44,475 bases of DNA. Origin: Acidobacteriota bacterium (lineage in GTDB: Bacteria > Acidobacteriota > Blastocatellia > RBC074). The first letter of the stretch is position 1. Every line of letters begins with the position of its first letter. Made by a program: the position numbers and the translations under genes. The notes beneath the pieces were generated by a model. It searched no databases. It was not told the origin of the DNA and worked only from the letters and a program-made list of their open reading frames with translations. The stretch lies in contig JAFDVL010000042.1 of NCBI GenBank assembly GCA_018268995.1, positions 14,073 through 58,547 of the forward strand, in the 5' to 3' direction. Below are positions 36,165 to 44,475 of the stretch, one piece after another.

Positions 36165-38315
36165 CTATCTTGGCGAAGCGCTGCCAACGCGGACTGCCGA
36201 TGAGGTTGAGGCCGGATTTGTCACCAGATTCTCAATAAAGAATTCCATCATTCGATCCTGGCGAATTCCCGAATGGCCTTGATCGGGGCCGACCTGCACT
36301 TCAAAGCTTTTGCCAGCTTGCTGCAAGGCTTGAATCAACTGCATCGAATTGTTCGGATGAACGTTGTTGTCCGCAGTGCCGTAATAAATCATCAATCGGC
36401 CTTGTAGTTTGTCGGCATATTTCATCGCATTGCCCGCATCGTAGCCTTCTTTGTTCTCCTGCGGAATCCACATAAAACGCTCGGTGTAAATCGTGTCGTA
36501 GTGGTTCCAGGCGGTCACGGCTGACGAGGCAGACGCGGCTTGAAACGCTTCCGGGTGGCGCAACAAACACATGGCCGAAGAGTATCCGCCATACGAAGTG
36601 CCGAACACGCCGACGCGGTTTTTATCAAAGTACGGACGAGTCCACAGGGATTTGACGCCCTCTGCCATGTCATCCATTTCGGTCACTCCCAGTTTCATGT
36701 AAATCGAATCCAAAATCTTTTTCCCACGTCCCGGCGCAGCGCGTGAATCCAGATTCAAAACGAGAAATCCGTATTCGGTTAATGGGTTTGGCGTCGAGAA
36801 GGTTTCGCGCGCGGTGTTGCTGGCAGAAGCTGGGCCGCCGTAAACACTCAATAAAACCGGGTATTTTTTGTTCGGATCAAAATTCGAGGGTTTGTGCAAC
36901 AGCCCAAACAATTCAGTCTGGCCATCGGCGGCTTTGAATTTGAATAACTCAACGCGCTTCAGGTTCAGCTGATCGAATTTGGACAAATCGCTCTTGGCTA
37001 GTTCTTCAACCACTTTCCCGTCAGCAGCAATCAGGCGAGTGAAAGGTGGCGTATCGTGTGTCTGGGCAACGTCAATGAAGTGGCTGCCGTCAGGCGCAAT
37101 ATTGACAGCGTGATTGAACGCTGGATCGGTCAGTCGCTTGTCGCCCTTGCCATCCAGCCCAACGCGGTGCAACTGCAATTTCAGGTAATTGTCACCGCTG
37201 CGGGCCATGTAATACAGCATTCCCGCTTCTTCATCCACACGAACAACGCCTGCCACTTCAAACGGATGATTCGTCAGCGTTGCCAGCAGCTTACCGCTCA
37301 GATCATAGAGGTAAAGATTCTTGAATCCAGTGCGCTCCGACGTCCAAATGAAGCGTTTGTTGTCTTTCAGGTATTGCATCGCGGGCGAGTTTTCTGTCCA
37401 ACTCGGCAACCATTCTTCATGCACGATCACACGGCATTTGCCAGTGGCAGCATTCGCCGCCGTGAATTCCATAATGTTCTGACGACGATTTGTGCGATTG
37501 AACAAAAGCTCTGCCCCATCGGGCGACCAGCGAACATTGTAGATGTAATGACCTACGACGTTATTTTCAAACGGCTTGCCTTCACGGGCATCAATCCGCG
37601 TCGTCTGTTTGGTTGCCAAATCGTAAATCAATAAATCGGCAATTGGATTGTCTACACCGGCCTTGGGGTAGGCTTCAATATCCATCACGCTCTGCAATCT
37701 GGTTTGATTGAGTTGCAAAAAGTAATCCGGCACTTTGCTTTCATCGAAGCGATAGAAAGCGAGTTTTTTGCCATCCGGCGACCACCACATCGCCGTCGTC
37801 TGGTCGAGTTCTTCGCCATACACCCAGCTGGCAATCCCGTATTTGGTGCGTGCCTTTTCGCTGCCGTCGGTTGTGATTGCGATTTCATTGCCGCCGCTGG
37901 CATCGCTCAGCCATAAGTTGCGGTCACGATGAAAAGCTTTCGATTTGCCATCGGGAGAAAGGGCAAAAGCCGCCTGTCTGCCGCGTTCCACGCCGGGCAT
38001 TCCACGACGGCCAAAACGTCCTTCAGGAGCCGCCGGGCCAGCCGCAGAGGCCGCGGCCTCGGCTGCTTGCCGGAGCGAAACGTCATAGCGAAAGAATTTT
38101 CCATCCCGCTGAAACTCGAACGCTTTGCCGCCTTCCAGCCATTTCACCGCCAGCGCGCCTGACTTCACGGAACCAGGAATTTCACGCGCCATTTTCTGGT
38201 ATTGCTCAAAACCGGGCAGCGTTTTCAAACGATCCTGCGCGCTGAGCGGCAGTTGGCAAAAGGAAAGAGCCAAAAGAAAAATGAGGCTTCTTTTGAGGGC
38301 AAGGCAATTGGACAT
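36165..38315 (-). CDS. S9 family peptidase, DPP-IV-like
   Basis: A 716-residue secreted serine peptidase. Signal peptide (SLIFLLALSFCQLPLSAQ). N-terminal eight-bladed propeller (DPP_IV N domain; AFALSPDGKSKAFHRDRNLW, MWWSPDGKKLAFYRFDES, VRWSPDGAELLFNRTNR), then the alpha/beta-hydrolase domain: S574 in GTSYGGYSSAMCL, D649 in YGTADNNVHP and H681 in QGHSGIRQ. The motif GxSYGG is typical of DPP-IV/acylaminoacyl peptidase. It would release dipeptides from peptides with Pro or Ala at position two, outside the cytoplasm. ATG 38315 is chosen (GGAG; signal peptide). It is divergent from a second S9 gene. Confidence 0.93.
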   Translation of the reverse strand: MSNCLALKRSLIFLLALSFCQLPLSAQDRLKTLPGFEQYQKMAREIPGSVKSGALAVKWLEGGKAFEFQRDGKFFRYDVSLRQAAEAAASAAGPAAPEGRFGRRGMPGVERGRQAAFALSPDGKSKAFHRDRNLWLSDASGGNEIAITTDGSEKARTKYGIASWVYGEELDQTTAMWWSPDGKKLAFYRFDESKVPDYFLQLNQTRLQSVMDIEAYPKAGVDNPIADLLIYDLATKQTTRIDAREGKPFENNVVGHYIYNVRWSPDGAELLFNRTNRRQNIMEFTAANAATGKCRVIVHEEWLPSWTENSPAMQYLKDNKRFIWTSERTGFKNLYLYDLSGKLLATLTNHPFEVAGVVRVDEEAGMLYYMARSGDNYLKLQLHRVGLDGKGDKRLTDPAFNHAVNIAPDGSHFIDVAQTHDTPPFTRLIAADGKVVEELAKSDLSKFDQLNLKRVELFKFKAADGQTELFGLLHKPSNFDPNKKYPVLLSVYGGPASASNTARETFSTPNPLTEYGFLVLNLDSRAAPGRGKKILDSIYMKLGVTEMDDMAEGVKSLWTRPYFDKNRVGVFGTSYGGYSSAMCLLRHPEAFQAASASSAVTAWNHYDTIYTERFMWIPQENKEGYDAGNAMKYADKLQGRLMIYYGTADNNVHPNNSMQLIQALQQAGKSFEVQVGPDQGHSGIRQDRMMEFFIENLVTNPASTSSAVRVGSASPR

Positions 38316-38546
38316 AAATATTTTCTCCGTATTTGAATCTGATGGTCTCACACGATCTGTTTTGCATTTTTTGATTGCTGCAAACCAAAGTCTTTTTGAA
38401 TTATGCCATGCTATGTCGTAATGTCAGCAACCGAAGAAAAAAATTCCTCGAAGAGAGACTGCAAAAAGCGCAAAAATGTTGGGATGAGTTTCTGTGCCGT
38501 TTGTGCTTCTTGCAGTGAATTCACCCTACTGCTAACAGGAGTTCAC

Positions 38547-40694
38547 ATGCGTTATTCATTTCGATTGTTATCGTCATCGCTGCTCTTCCTGCTCGTTGTC
38601 GCGCTTTGCCTGCCTCCGGCCTTTGCAACAGAACAACGCGGCATTACTGAGATGGATTTATTCAAATTCACCTGGTTGGCTGATCCGCAAATTTCGCCGG
38701 ATGGATCGCAGGTAGCGTACATTCGCGTTTGGATCAACCAGAAAGCAGATCGGTATGATTCAGCGCTGTGGAGTGTGCCAACGAATGGCGGCACGCCGCG
38801 CCAGCTGACTGCCGGCCCTCGCGACACCAATCCACGCTGGTCGCCCGATGGCAAAACGCTGGCGTTCATTCGCTCTGCCGAAAAAGAAGGGAAACCACAA
38901 CCACCGCAAATTTATCTGCTCGCGTTGGATGGTGGCGAAGCACAACCATTGACCGAACTTTCGCGTGGCGCGGCGGGTTTTGAATGGTCCCCAGACGGAA
39001 AAACGATTGCCTTTCTCAGTTCAGAAGAGCCGAAAAAAATCACCGAAAGCGGAGAGCCGAACGGCAAACCACCAGAACGAGTCAGCGATGTTCGTGTCAT
39101 CAACAAAGCCACGTATCGCTCCAATGGCCCTGGCTACTTGAACCCCAAGATTCATTCTCATATCTGGACGGTGAGCGTTCCAACAACACTTGCCACACTC
39201 CCTAAACCAAAACAACTGACTCAAGGCAATTGGGATGAAGGCAGTGTCAAATGGTCGCCCGATGGCAAGCGGTTGTTTTTCCTTGCACGGCGCGTAACCG
39301 AAGCATATTACGAACAACCGCGCACTGACCTGTATTCAATTGATCTGAATGGTGGCGATGAAAAGAAAATGCTGACCTTTGAAGGTGGAATGCGCGGCTA
39401 TGGCTTCAGCAACGACGGCAAGCGCATTGCCTTCGGCGGCTCACTGGCCCAAACGCCTGTGTTGTCGTACAAACAGCCGGATTTATTTGTGGCAGACAAC
39501 ATCACTGGCGCAACAGCAAAAAACCTGACGGATAAATACGATTTCGACATCGGTGGCGGCATTGGTGGCGATCAAGCTGCACCGCGCGGTGGCAGTCCCG
39601 GCGGTGTCGTCTGGAGCAAAGATGATCGCTCCTTGATTATTAATGTGGCGGAAAATGGACGCGCCAACCTGAAACGAATTGATGCGTCAACAGGTAAAGT
39701 CGAACCACTTACCACGGGCGATCACACAGTGCAGGCATACACTGCCACACCAGATGCAGCCAAAATGGTGCTGTTGGTCTCGACTTCGGTCAACATCGGG
39801 GATTTGTTTTTGCTTGATTCGGCTTCAGGCAAACTGACTCAATTGACCAAAGCCAACGACGAACTTTTCTCACAACTGAACCTGACACACCCCGAAGAAA
39901 TCTGGTACACCAGCTTTGATGGAAAGCGAGTTCAGGGCTGGATTCAGAAACCACCGAACTTTGATCCAAATAAAAAATACCCCTTCATCCTTGAAATTCA
40001 CGGAGGGCCGCATTCAGCGTACGGGTTTATTTTCACACACGAATTTCAGTGGATGGCTGCCAAAGGCTATGTTGTGCTGTACACGAATCCGCGTGGCTCC
40101 ACCAGCTATGGGCAGGATTTCGGCAACATCATTCAGTACAACTATCCCGGCGATGATTACAAAGATTTGATGGCGGGCGTAGATGAGGTTTTGAAGCGCG
40201 GATACATTGACGAAAAGAAAATGGGCGTTACAGGCGGCAGCGGCGGTGGCGTTCTGACCAATTGGACGGTCGGCAAAACACAACGATTTGCCGCCGCAGT
40301 TTCGCAACGTTCCATTTCGGATTGGGCTGGCTTTTGGTACACCGCCGATTTCACGCTGTTCCAACCGACGTGGTTCAAGGCTGCACCGTGGGAAGACCCT
40401 GAAGATTTCGTCAAACGCTCGCCGATTACCTACATCAAAAATGTAACGACCCCGATGATGTTCATCGAAGGCGAAGCGGATTGGCGAACGCCACCAAACG
40501 AAGGCGGCGAACAAATGTTCCGTGCGTTGAAATACCGCAAGATTCCGACGGTGATGGTGCGGTTCCCAAACGAGTCGCACGAATTGTCACGTTCCGGCGC
40601 ACCGTGGCATCGCGTCGAACGATTGCAGCACATTGTGAATTGGTTTGATATTTATTTGCAGGGGAAATCCAGCAAGATGTACGACGTGGAATAA
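38547..40694 (+). CDS. S9 family peptidase, acylaminoacyl/prolyl-oligopeptidase-like
   Basis: A 715-residue secreted serine peptidase. ATG 38547 follows AGGAG and begins the signal peptide (LLSSSLLFLLVVALCLPPAF). TolB-like propeller repeats: PQISPDGSQVAYIR, PRWSPDGKTLAFIRS, FEWSPDGKTIAFLS, VKWSPDGKRLFFL, PGGVVWSKDDRSLII. The catalytic domain holds S565 in GVTGGSGGGVLTNW, D645 in EGEADWRTPP and H678 in NESHELSRSG. GGSGGG is typical of the S9C acylaminoacyl-peptidase type. Together with the divergent DPP-IV-like gene it suggests protein degradation for nutrition, with the two exopeptidases sharing a 231-base control region. The frame is open upstream to 38403 but without a convincing start. Confidence 0.92.
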   Translation: MRYSFRLLSSSLLFLLVVALCLPPAFATEQRGITEMDLFKFTWLADPQISPDGSQVAYIRVWINQKADRYDSALWSVPTNGGTPRQLTAGPRDTNPRWSPDGKTLAFIRSAEKEGKPQPPQIYLLALDGGEAQPLTELSRGAAGFEWSPDGKTIAFLSSEEPKKITESGEPNGKPPERVSDVRVINKATYRSNGPGYLNPKIHSHIWTVSVPTTLATLPKPKQLTQGNWDEGSVKWSPDGKRLFFLARRVTEAYYEQPRTDLYSIDLNGGDEKKMLTFEGGMRGYGFSNDGKRIAFGGSLAQTPVLSYKQPDLFVADNITGATAKNLTDKYDFDIGGGIGGDQAAPRGGSPGGVVWSKDDRSLIINVAENGRANLKRIDASTGKVEPLTTGDHTVQAYTATPDAAKMVLLVSTSVNIGDLFLLDSASGKLTQLTKANDELFSQLNLTHPEEIWYTSFDGKRVQGWIQKPPNFDPNKKYPFILEIHGGPHSAYGFIFTHEFQWMAAKGYVVLYTNPRGSTSYGQDFGNIIQYNYPGDDYKDLMAGVDEVLKRGYIDEKKMGVTGGSGGGVLTNWTVGKTQRFAAAVSQRSISDWAGFWYTADFTLFQPTWFKAAPWEDPEDFVKRSPITYIKNVTTPMMFIEGEADWRTPPNEGGEQMFRALKYRKIPTVMVRFPNESHELSRSGAPWHRVERLQHIVNWFDIYLQGKSSKMYDVE

Positions 40695-40702
40695 ATGCAG
40701 AG

Positions 40703-40723
40703 CAACAAACAGGATGTTTGTTG
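40703..40723. terminator. Hairpin after S9 peptidase
   Basis: CAACAAAC at 40703-40710 pairs with GTTTGTTG at 40716-40723 over a 5-base loop, 9 bases past the stop. No U tract; candidate terminator. Confidence 0.45.
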
Positions 40724-40749
40724 TACACCCTAAAATGGAGATTTATCAC

Positions 40750-40804
40750 GGAGGCACGGGGAAAATGGAGTCTGATCTAAGCACACCATTTTGTTTGTGC
40801 CTCC
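40750..40804. repeat. Interrupted hairpin in convergent gap
   Basis: GGAGGCAC (40750-40757) pairs with GTGCCTCC (40797-40804) and, inside it, AAAATGG (40762-40768) with CCATTTT (40786-40792). The CACGGAGGCACGGGG theme resembles element D. It may terminate the convergent S9 and DUF488 genes. Confidence 0.65.
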
Positions 40805-40824
40805 AACTGAACTTGACGCTCTAT

Positions 40825-41292
40825 TTACCAAATAGATGCAACTGCTGCCTCATCCAGCGTTAGCGTCTTGCCATCTGGCAAAATATGAATCAACGATGCG
40901 CCTCTGGCCTTCAGCGGGGGAGCAAGTAATCCAATGCGGTGACAATTGGCACGGGGTTGATTAACGTGTTGCGTCAGCGGTTGAGATTCTGAACACATCA
41001 AGACCACGCGTAGTTCAGCCGCAAGTTCCATAATCCGATCCAATCCTCTTGCTAATTCTGGTGGAGGCGCAACAACCTTGCCACCACATTCCGGCAGATG
41101 CTCATACCCAATCCCATTCGCCTGTAAAGACGTGCTCAAAGCCGGGCCATTAAATTGCGGCCAGCGCGAGCGTGGCGCGCTGCGGACATCGCACAAAAAA
41201 GCAATTTCGTACCGCTTCAGCAACTCTAAAAAATAAGGAAGAGGGTGTCGTCCGTGGCCAATCGTGTAAATTACGGGTGCGTCCTGTTTCAT
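40825..41292 (-). CDS. DUF488 family protein
   Basis: A 155-residue cytoplasmic DUF488 protein. Family motifs: VIYTIGHGRHPLPYFLELL, LCDVRSAPRSRWPQFN, IGYEHLPECGG, VVLMCSESQPLTQHVNQPRA, NCHRIGLLAPPL (Cys...Cys-His-Arg pair). The family is widespread and of unknown function; the C-S/E...CHR arrangement is reminiscent of a thiol or phosphatase-like site, but I would not name an activity. No partner genes lie nearby. Start is ATG 41292; the frame is open a little further upstream. Confidence 0.9.
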   Translation of the reverse strand: MKQDAPVIYTIGHGRHPLPYFLELLKRYEIAFLCDVRSAPRSRWPQFNGPALSTSLQANGIGYEHLPECGGKVVAPPPELARGLDRIMELAAELRVVLMCSESQPLTQHVNQPRANCHRIGLLAPPLKARGASLIHILPDGKTLTLDEAAVASIW

Positions 41293-41406
41293 CCAACGAA
41301 TTGTATGCGCGGATTGGCTGAAATTGAAATCGAAAGGCTTGAATCGTCATCGAAGTCGCCGCTTGCGCGGTGGGGAGAGGTGTATTTCTTAAATGCAGAT
41401 CACACC

Positions 41407-41437
41407 GGGCGGTTCCAATACTAAATCAAAACCGCCC
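41407..41437. terminator. Hairpin after Tat aldo/keto reductase
   Basis: GGGCGGTT at 41407-41414 pairs with AACCGCCC at 41430-41437 (15-base loop), 27 bases past the AKR stop on the minus strand. The segment between is A-rich. Candidate terminator. Confidence 0.5.
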
Positions 41438-41463
41438 TGCTCATTGAAAGACGGGCTGATGCG

Positions 41464-42432
41464 TTAGCCACCTACATATTCAGGTCGCTCTAACATGCTG
41501 ATTTTGTTTTCAATATTCTTCTTCCAATCTTCCAGTAACGGGCCTTTGATGCGGGTGGCACGTTGATTCAGTGCTGCCAGTTGTGACGGCTCCATCGGCT
41601 TAAAGTTTTGCGCAATCCGCACATCGTCTTCCAGCTGCCCAATGGTTGTGCAACCAAGCGTCAGGCAATGAATCGGTAGACTCAGGGTATACGTGAGGCA
41701 TTCTTTGACGCTGAAGGTCTGTAGTAATTTGGAATTCGCCAAACTCTTCATGCCCTGAATTCCCATTCCGCGCTGGACAGCAATCGGCAGGACTTGTTTT
41801 TCAAAACTCAAATACAGCGGATCGGCAATATGCAGGGGCATCAAAATCGTTTCCCATTTCTCAGAGCCTTTCAATAAGGCCAGATGAACTTCAGGATCGG
41901 TGTGCCCGGTGAAGCCAAAGAAGCGACACTTCCCTGCCTTCTTGGCAGCTTCAAACGCCTCATATGCGCCGCCGGGAGCAAAGATTTTTTCGACCTCTTC
42001 CATCTTCGCCACTTCATGACATTGCCATAAATCCAGGTAATCGGTTTGCAGGCTCTTCAGCGAAGCGTCCAACTCGGCCTCAGCTTCTTTGCGCGAACGC
42101 TTATTGCTCTTGGTAGTCAGGAAGATATTTTTGCGAAACGATTTCATCGCCTTGCCATAAATCATTTCAGAACGACCGTTGCCGTAGCTGTGTGCCGTGT
42201 CGAAATAATTGATGCCCAAATCATATGCGTGTTGCACCAGCGCGATGGCATCCTCTTCAGAGTTGGTCAGATGAAAACGTCCGCTTGCCAATCCAATGAT
42301 CGTCAGCTTTTCTCCGGTTTTACCAAAGACACGTTTGGGAATGTCGCCAGCTTTGACTTTGCTTTGCGAGGTTGAGGCTAAGGGCAACAACGAAGCGCCT
42401 GCCAATCCGCCGATAACGGTTCTGCGTTTCAT
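41464..42432 (-). CDS. Tat-exported aldo/keto reductase
   Basis: A 322-residue aldo/keto reductase with a Tat signal (MKRRTVIGGLAGASLLPLA). The catalytic residues are D78 and Y83 (YFDTAHSYG), K108 (LTTKSN) and H139 (LWQCHE). The C-terminal half carries LTLGCTTIGQLEDDVRIA. Being exported to the periplasm is unusual for an NADPH enzyme, but such Tat-AKR proteins recur in Acidobacteria and Planctomycetes, often as oxidoreductases of unknown electron source. AGGAG precedes ATG. It follows the secreted propeller by 93 bases with an intervening hairpin (element E). Confidence 0.9.
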   Translation of the reverse strand: MKRRTVIGGLAGASLLPLASTSQSKVKAGDIPKRVFGKTGEKLTIIGLASGRFHLTNSEEDAIALVQHAYDLGINYFDTAHSYGNGRSEMIYGKAMKSFRKNIFLTTKSNKRSRKEAEAELDASLKSLQTDYLDLWQCHEVAKMEEVEKIFAPGGAYEAFEAAKKAGKCRFFGFTGHTDPEVHLALLKGSEKWETILMPLHIADPLYLSFEKQVLPIAVQRGMGIQGMKSLANSKLLQTFSVKECLTYTLSLPIHCLTLGCTTIGQLEDDVRIAQNFKPMEPSQLAALNQRATRIKGPLLEDWKKNIENKISMLERPEYVGG

Positions 42433-42449
42433 AAAGAGTTCTCCTGAAC

Positions 42450-42523
42450 GTACAACAGGCAGCCTGCCTGTCTATTTGCCTGATGTTTTCGTACAACCTC
42501 GACAGGCCAGCCGCCTGTCCTAC
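42450..42523. repeat. Element E hairpin repeat
   Basis: Left arm 42450-42472 (GTACAACAGGCAGCCTGCCT...) and right arm 42501-42523 (...GACAGGCCAGCCGCCTGTCC) are about 18/23 complementary. It fills the gap between the propeller stop and the AKR start. Confidence 0.75.
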
Positions 42524-42525
42524 AT

Positions 42526-43479
42526 TTACCGGATTACAGTGCCCTTCACGCCGATGACTTGTGCGGCGACCAGATTATTGCCGAACACATCCCAATTCTT
42601 GAATGTCCAGACGACTTTCTTATCGCGACTGACTTCGATCAATTGAGGGTTTTCCGGGCCAGCGTGCGTGTTGCCAATGATGAGGTTTCCGTTGGGCAAT
42701 ACTTGCAGTGTGGTCATCCACGCGAATTGAATGCCGGGCAGCTCTTTGTTATCAATGCTCCAAACGATCTTGCCGGCACGATTGACTTCCAGAATGCGAT
42801 TGTTGTTGCCGCCAGCAATCAGCGTGTTACCGTTTTTCAGACGAACTGCGCCAAACACTTCGGTGCCATGTCCTTCGACACCATGACCGGGCGAGCGGGG
42901 ACGATCTCCCAACTCCATCGCATACGTCCAGACAATCTTGCCTGTTTTGTCGTACTCGATCACTTTTCCTTCGCCTTCCTGACAAACCAGATAGCCGCCG
43001 GATGCCACCGGACGCACCATGCGCGTATCACGATGGGCATTTGGCTTTTCCAAGGTAAGCGGAATTTCGCGAACAATTTTGTCGTCTTTGTCTACCTCGA
43101 TAATGCGCCCATTGCCGCTTTCAGCAATCATCGTCAAGCCGTTTTTCAGACGCTGATACGAATGAATTTCGACGCGGCCTGTATAGCCTTCTTTCGGCTT
43201 CGATTCGTGTTTCCACACGACCTGCTTGTCTTTGTTCACTTCAACGACTGTGGTGTATCCCGTCTGAAACAGCACGCTTCCATTCGGCAGATACTGGATG
43301 TCGTGAATCTCACGAGCGGATTCGTTAGGCACTTCCCATTCGATTTCGCCCTTGGCATTGACGATGGCAACGCGTTTCTTATCTGCGCCCAACACGCGAT
43401 AGTTTTGTTGGGGATTGTTTTGCGCAATGACTGCAACAGCGACAAACAAGCTGATGCAAAAGGTAAGTAGTGTTTTCAA
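42526..43479 (-). CDS. Secreted PQQ/NHL-like beta-propeller protein
   Basis: An exported propeller of about 317 residues. The signal peptide is KTLLTFCISLFVAVAVIAQ. Blades: IVNAKGEIEWEVPNESA, HDIQYLPNGSVLFQTG, VVEVNKDKQVVWKHES, RIIEVDKDDKIVREIPL, KVIEYDKTGKIVWTYAM, RLKNGNTLIAGGNNNRIL, VNRAGKIVWSID, LQVLPNGNLIIGNT. I prefer the TTG at 43479, since GAGGAG lies 7 bases ahead and MKTLL is a regular signal start. The ATG at 43494 has no SD and would add MRSLA. It follows the SDR stop by a few bases, so SDR and propeller are co-transcribed. Function unknown. Confidence 0.85.
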   Translation of the reverse strand: MKTLLTFCISLFVAVAVIAQNNPQQNYRVLGADKKRVAIVNAKGEIEWEVPNESAREIHDIQYLPNGSVLFQTGYTTVVEVNKDKQVVWKHESKPKEGYTGRVEIHSYQRLKNGLTMIAESGNGRIIEVDKDDKIVREIPLTLEKPNAHRDTRMVRPVASGGYLVCQEGEGKVIEYDKTGKIVWTYAMELGDRPRSPGHGVEGHGTEVFGAVRLKNGNTLIAGGNNNRILEVNRAGKIVWSIDNKELPGIQFAWMTTLQVLPNGNLIIGNTHAGPENPQLIEVSRDKKVVWTFKNWDVFGNNLVAAQVIGVKGTVIR

Positions 43480-43501
43480 GGCTAAGCTCCTCATCAAATA
43501 A

Positions 43502-44248
43502 TTACGAACGCAAATACGATGCGCCGTTTACATCAACGATACAACCCGTCAAAAAGTCTGTGCCCTCTGAGGCAAGAAAGACGACGGTTTTGGCGACTTC
43601 TTCAGGATGTGCCACTCGTTTGAGCGGACTTTGATTCCGAATGTCATCGCTTAGTTTTTCAGCCACGCGTTCGGTGTCAACAAAACCAGGAGCGACAACA
43701 TAAACAAAAACATTATGCGGTGCGAGAGCCTGCGCCAGCGATTGGCTCATGGCATTCAGGGCGGCTTTGCTGGCACCGTAGGCAGGAGCTGTCGGTTCCC
43801 CGCGAAAGGCACCGCGTGACGAAACATTCACGATGCGCCCGTGCCGTTGTTGTATCATCTGTTGCGCGGCCCAGTAGGTTATATTCGTCGTGCCGATTAA
43901 ATTCGTATCAATCGTATTTCGCCAAGCCTGTTGCCAGGATTCAAAATCGGTGCTTGCAATCGGATGATCCACAAAAATCGCCGCGTTATTCACTAACACA
44001 TCCAATCGCCCATAGTGTTTGATCGTTGCCTGTACCAGGTGTTGTGCTTCGGTGGGGTTAGTGATGTCTGCCTGCCAAAGTGTATGCGAGCCTTCAGGCA
44101 GGGTCGAAAGCGTCTGCTCAGCCGCCGCCTGATTGCTGTGATAATGCAAAGCGATGGCTGCTCCCTGCGTAGCAAATTGTTGTGCAATTGCACGCCCGAT
44201 ACCACGTGCTGCACCTGTCACAAGAACTACTTTGCCATCGAAATTCAT
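43502..44248 (-). CDS. FabG-like short-chain dehydrogenase
   Basis: A 248-residue classical SDR. TGAARGIG at 11-18, NNAA at 87-90, N115, catalytic S143 or S144 (NVSSRGAF), Y157 and K161 (YGASKAAL). The HYHSNQAAAE segment after strand two is typical of NADP-using FabG-type enzymes. The C-terminal TGCIVDVNGASYLRS is the usual FabG-like end. It is the first gene of a probable SDR - propeller - AKR unit. The substrate is not determinable; pteridine reductases also have similar sequence. Confidence 0.92.
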   Translation of the reverse strand: MNFDGKVVLVTGAARGIGRAIAQQFATQGAAIALHYHSNQAAAEQTLSTLPEGSHTLWQADITNPTEAQHLVQATIKHYGRLDVLVNNAAIFVDHPIASTDFESWQQAWRNTIDTNLIGTTNITYWAAQQMIQQRHGRIVNVSSRGAFRGEPTAPAYGASKAALNAMSQSLAQALAPHNVFVYVVAPGFVDTERVAEKLSDDIRNQSPLKRVAHPEEVAKTVVFLASEGTDFLTGCIVDVNGASYLRS

Positions 44249-44455
44249 GCTTTACTCTCAGTTGAATGGGTACGTGTTTGATGTGGAGTGCAATCATTAC
44301 AAGCTTAGCCTGAAAAGACAACCCAAACGAAGCTGCCAGACAGCAAACAGCCCACAGTTCACAGTTTTCTCTGCGCCAAATCTTCTTTCAAACCTGACGC
44401 CAACTGTGAGCCGTGGACTGTGAACGATTAACGATTCGCTGGTTCCGGTAAAATT

Positions 44456-44475
44456 AGATCGGTTTTCAATTCAGT
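44456..44475. repeat. Element A, truncated by the right window edge
   Basis: The final 20 bases, AGATCGGTTTTCAATTCAGT, are the exact reverse complement of 34423-34442, the right end of the complete element A. The rest lies beyond the window. Confidence 0.85.

Noticed and set aside
42559..43470. Plus-strand open frame of 303 codons opposite the secreted propeller
   Set aside because: Antisense to clear propeller blades; composition follows the opposite strand's codon bias.

Overview
The window looks like a chromosomal contig from an uncultured or little-studied soil-type bacterium of Acidobacteriota, most likely Blastocatellia. This is inferred from the mixture of Planctomycete-type secreted proteins (PSCyt1/DUF1549/DUF1553 next to DUF1501), TolB-propeller S9 peptidases, a CadC-style winged-helix regulator, LVIVD and PQQ-like propellers, and dispersed hairpin repeats of the 'TTENTESTEK' type. 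Planctomycetota or Verrucomicrobiota cannot be excluded from sequence alone. I see no rRNA, tRNA, CRISPR array, phage genes or transposase. Both window edges lie inside the same palindromic repeat family (element A), which suggests assembly break points.

Layout. 0.1-4.5 kb: a translationally coupled DUF305/LVIVD pair (-) and a secreted amidohydrolase (+). 4.6-7.6 kb: a decayed molybdo-oxidase remnant, then a PQQ-like propeller, an esterase and a cyclophilin-like protein (all -). 7.8-11.7 kb: an operon MarR-SDR-MDR oxidoreductase-PaaI thioesterase (-), with an intact AraC regulator upstream and a frameshifted AraC tail downstream. 11.7-17.7 kb: a DUF1593 protein, then two secreted proteins that share an N-terminal VHL-beta-like domain (VHL+CAP, and VHL+bulb-lectin+HEFGH zincin), divergent from a membrane-anchored winged-helix regulator with two LecA/PA-IL-like domains outside the membrane. 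17.8-23.6 kb: an operon aldo/keto reductase - cupin/CMD fusion - 2Fe-2S subunit - molybdopterin subunit (-), with a divergent AraC regulator. 23.8-34.1 kb: a minus-strand run DUF3500 - PSCyt/DUF1553 - DUF1501 - FGE-like - sugar-binding lipoprotein - zinc ADH - 3'-5' exonuclease. 34.5-44.2 kb: rhodanese lipoprotein, HSDL2-like SDR, two divergent S9 peptidases, DUF488, Tat-type aldo/keto reductase, secreted propeller and SDR.

Most unusual content. (1) The 13.5-17.7 kb locus: VHL-like domains on secreted enzyme-like proteins, beside a one-component transmembrane regulator whose sensor part looks like tandem galactophilic lectins. I propose a carbohydrate-sensing surface or secretion module; function is inference. 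(2) Several families of perfect or near-perfect hairpin repeats, three of which lie inside open reading frames. They supply part of the signal peptide of the PSCyt protein, the N-terminus of the FGE-like protein, and an in-frame linker before the last domain of the PSCyt protein. (3) Two decayed copies of the molybdo-oxidase C-terminus, one fused to the start of its 2Fe-2S partner, and one decayed AraC tail: a window with repeated partial duplication and deletion.
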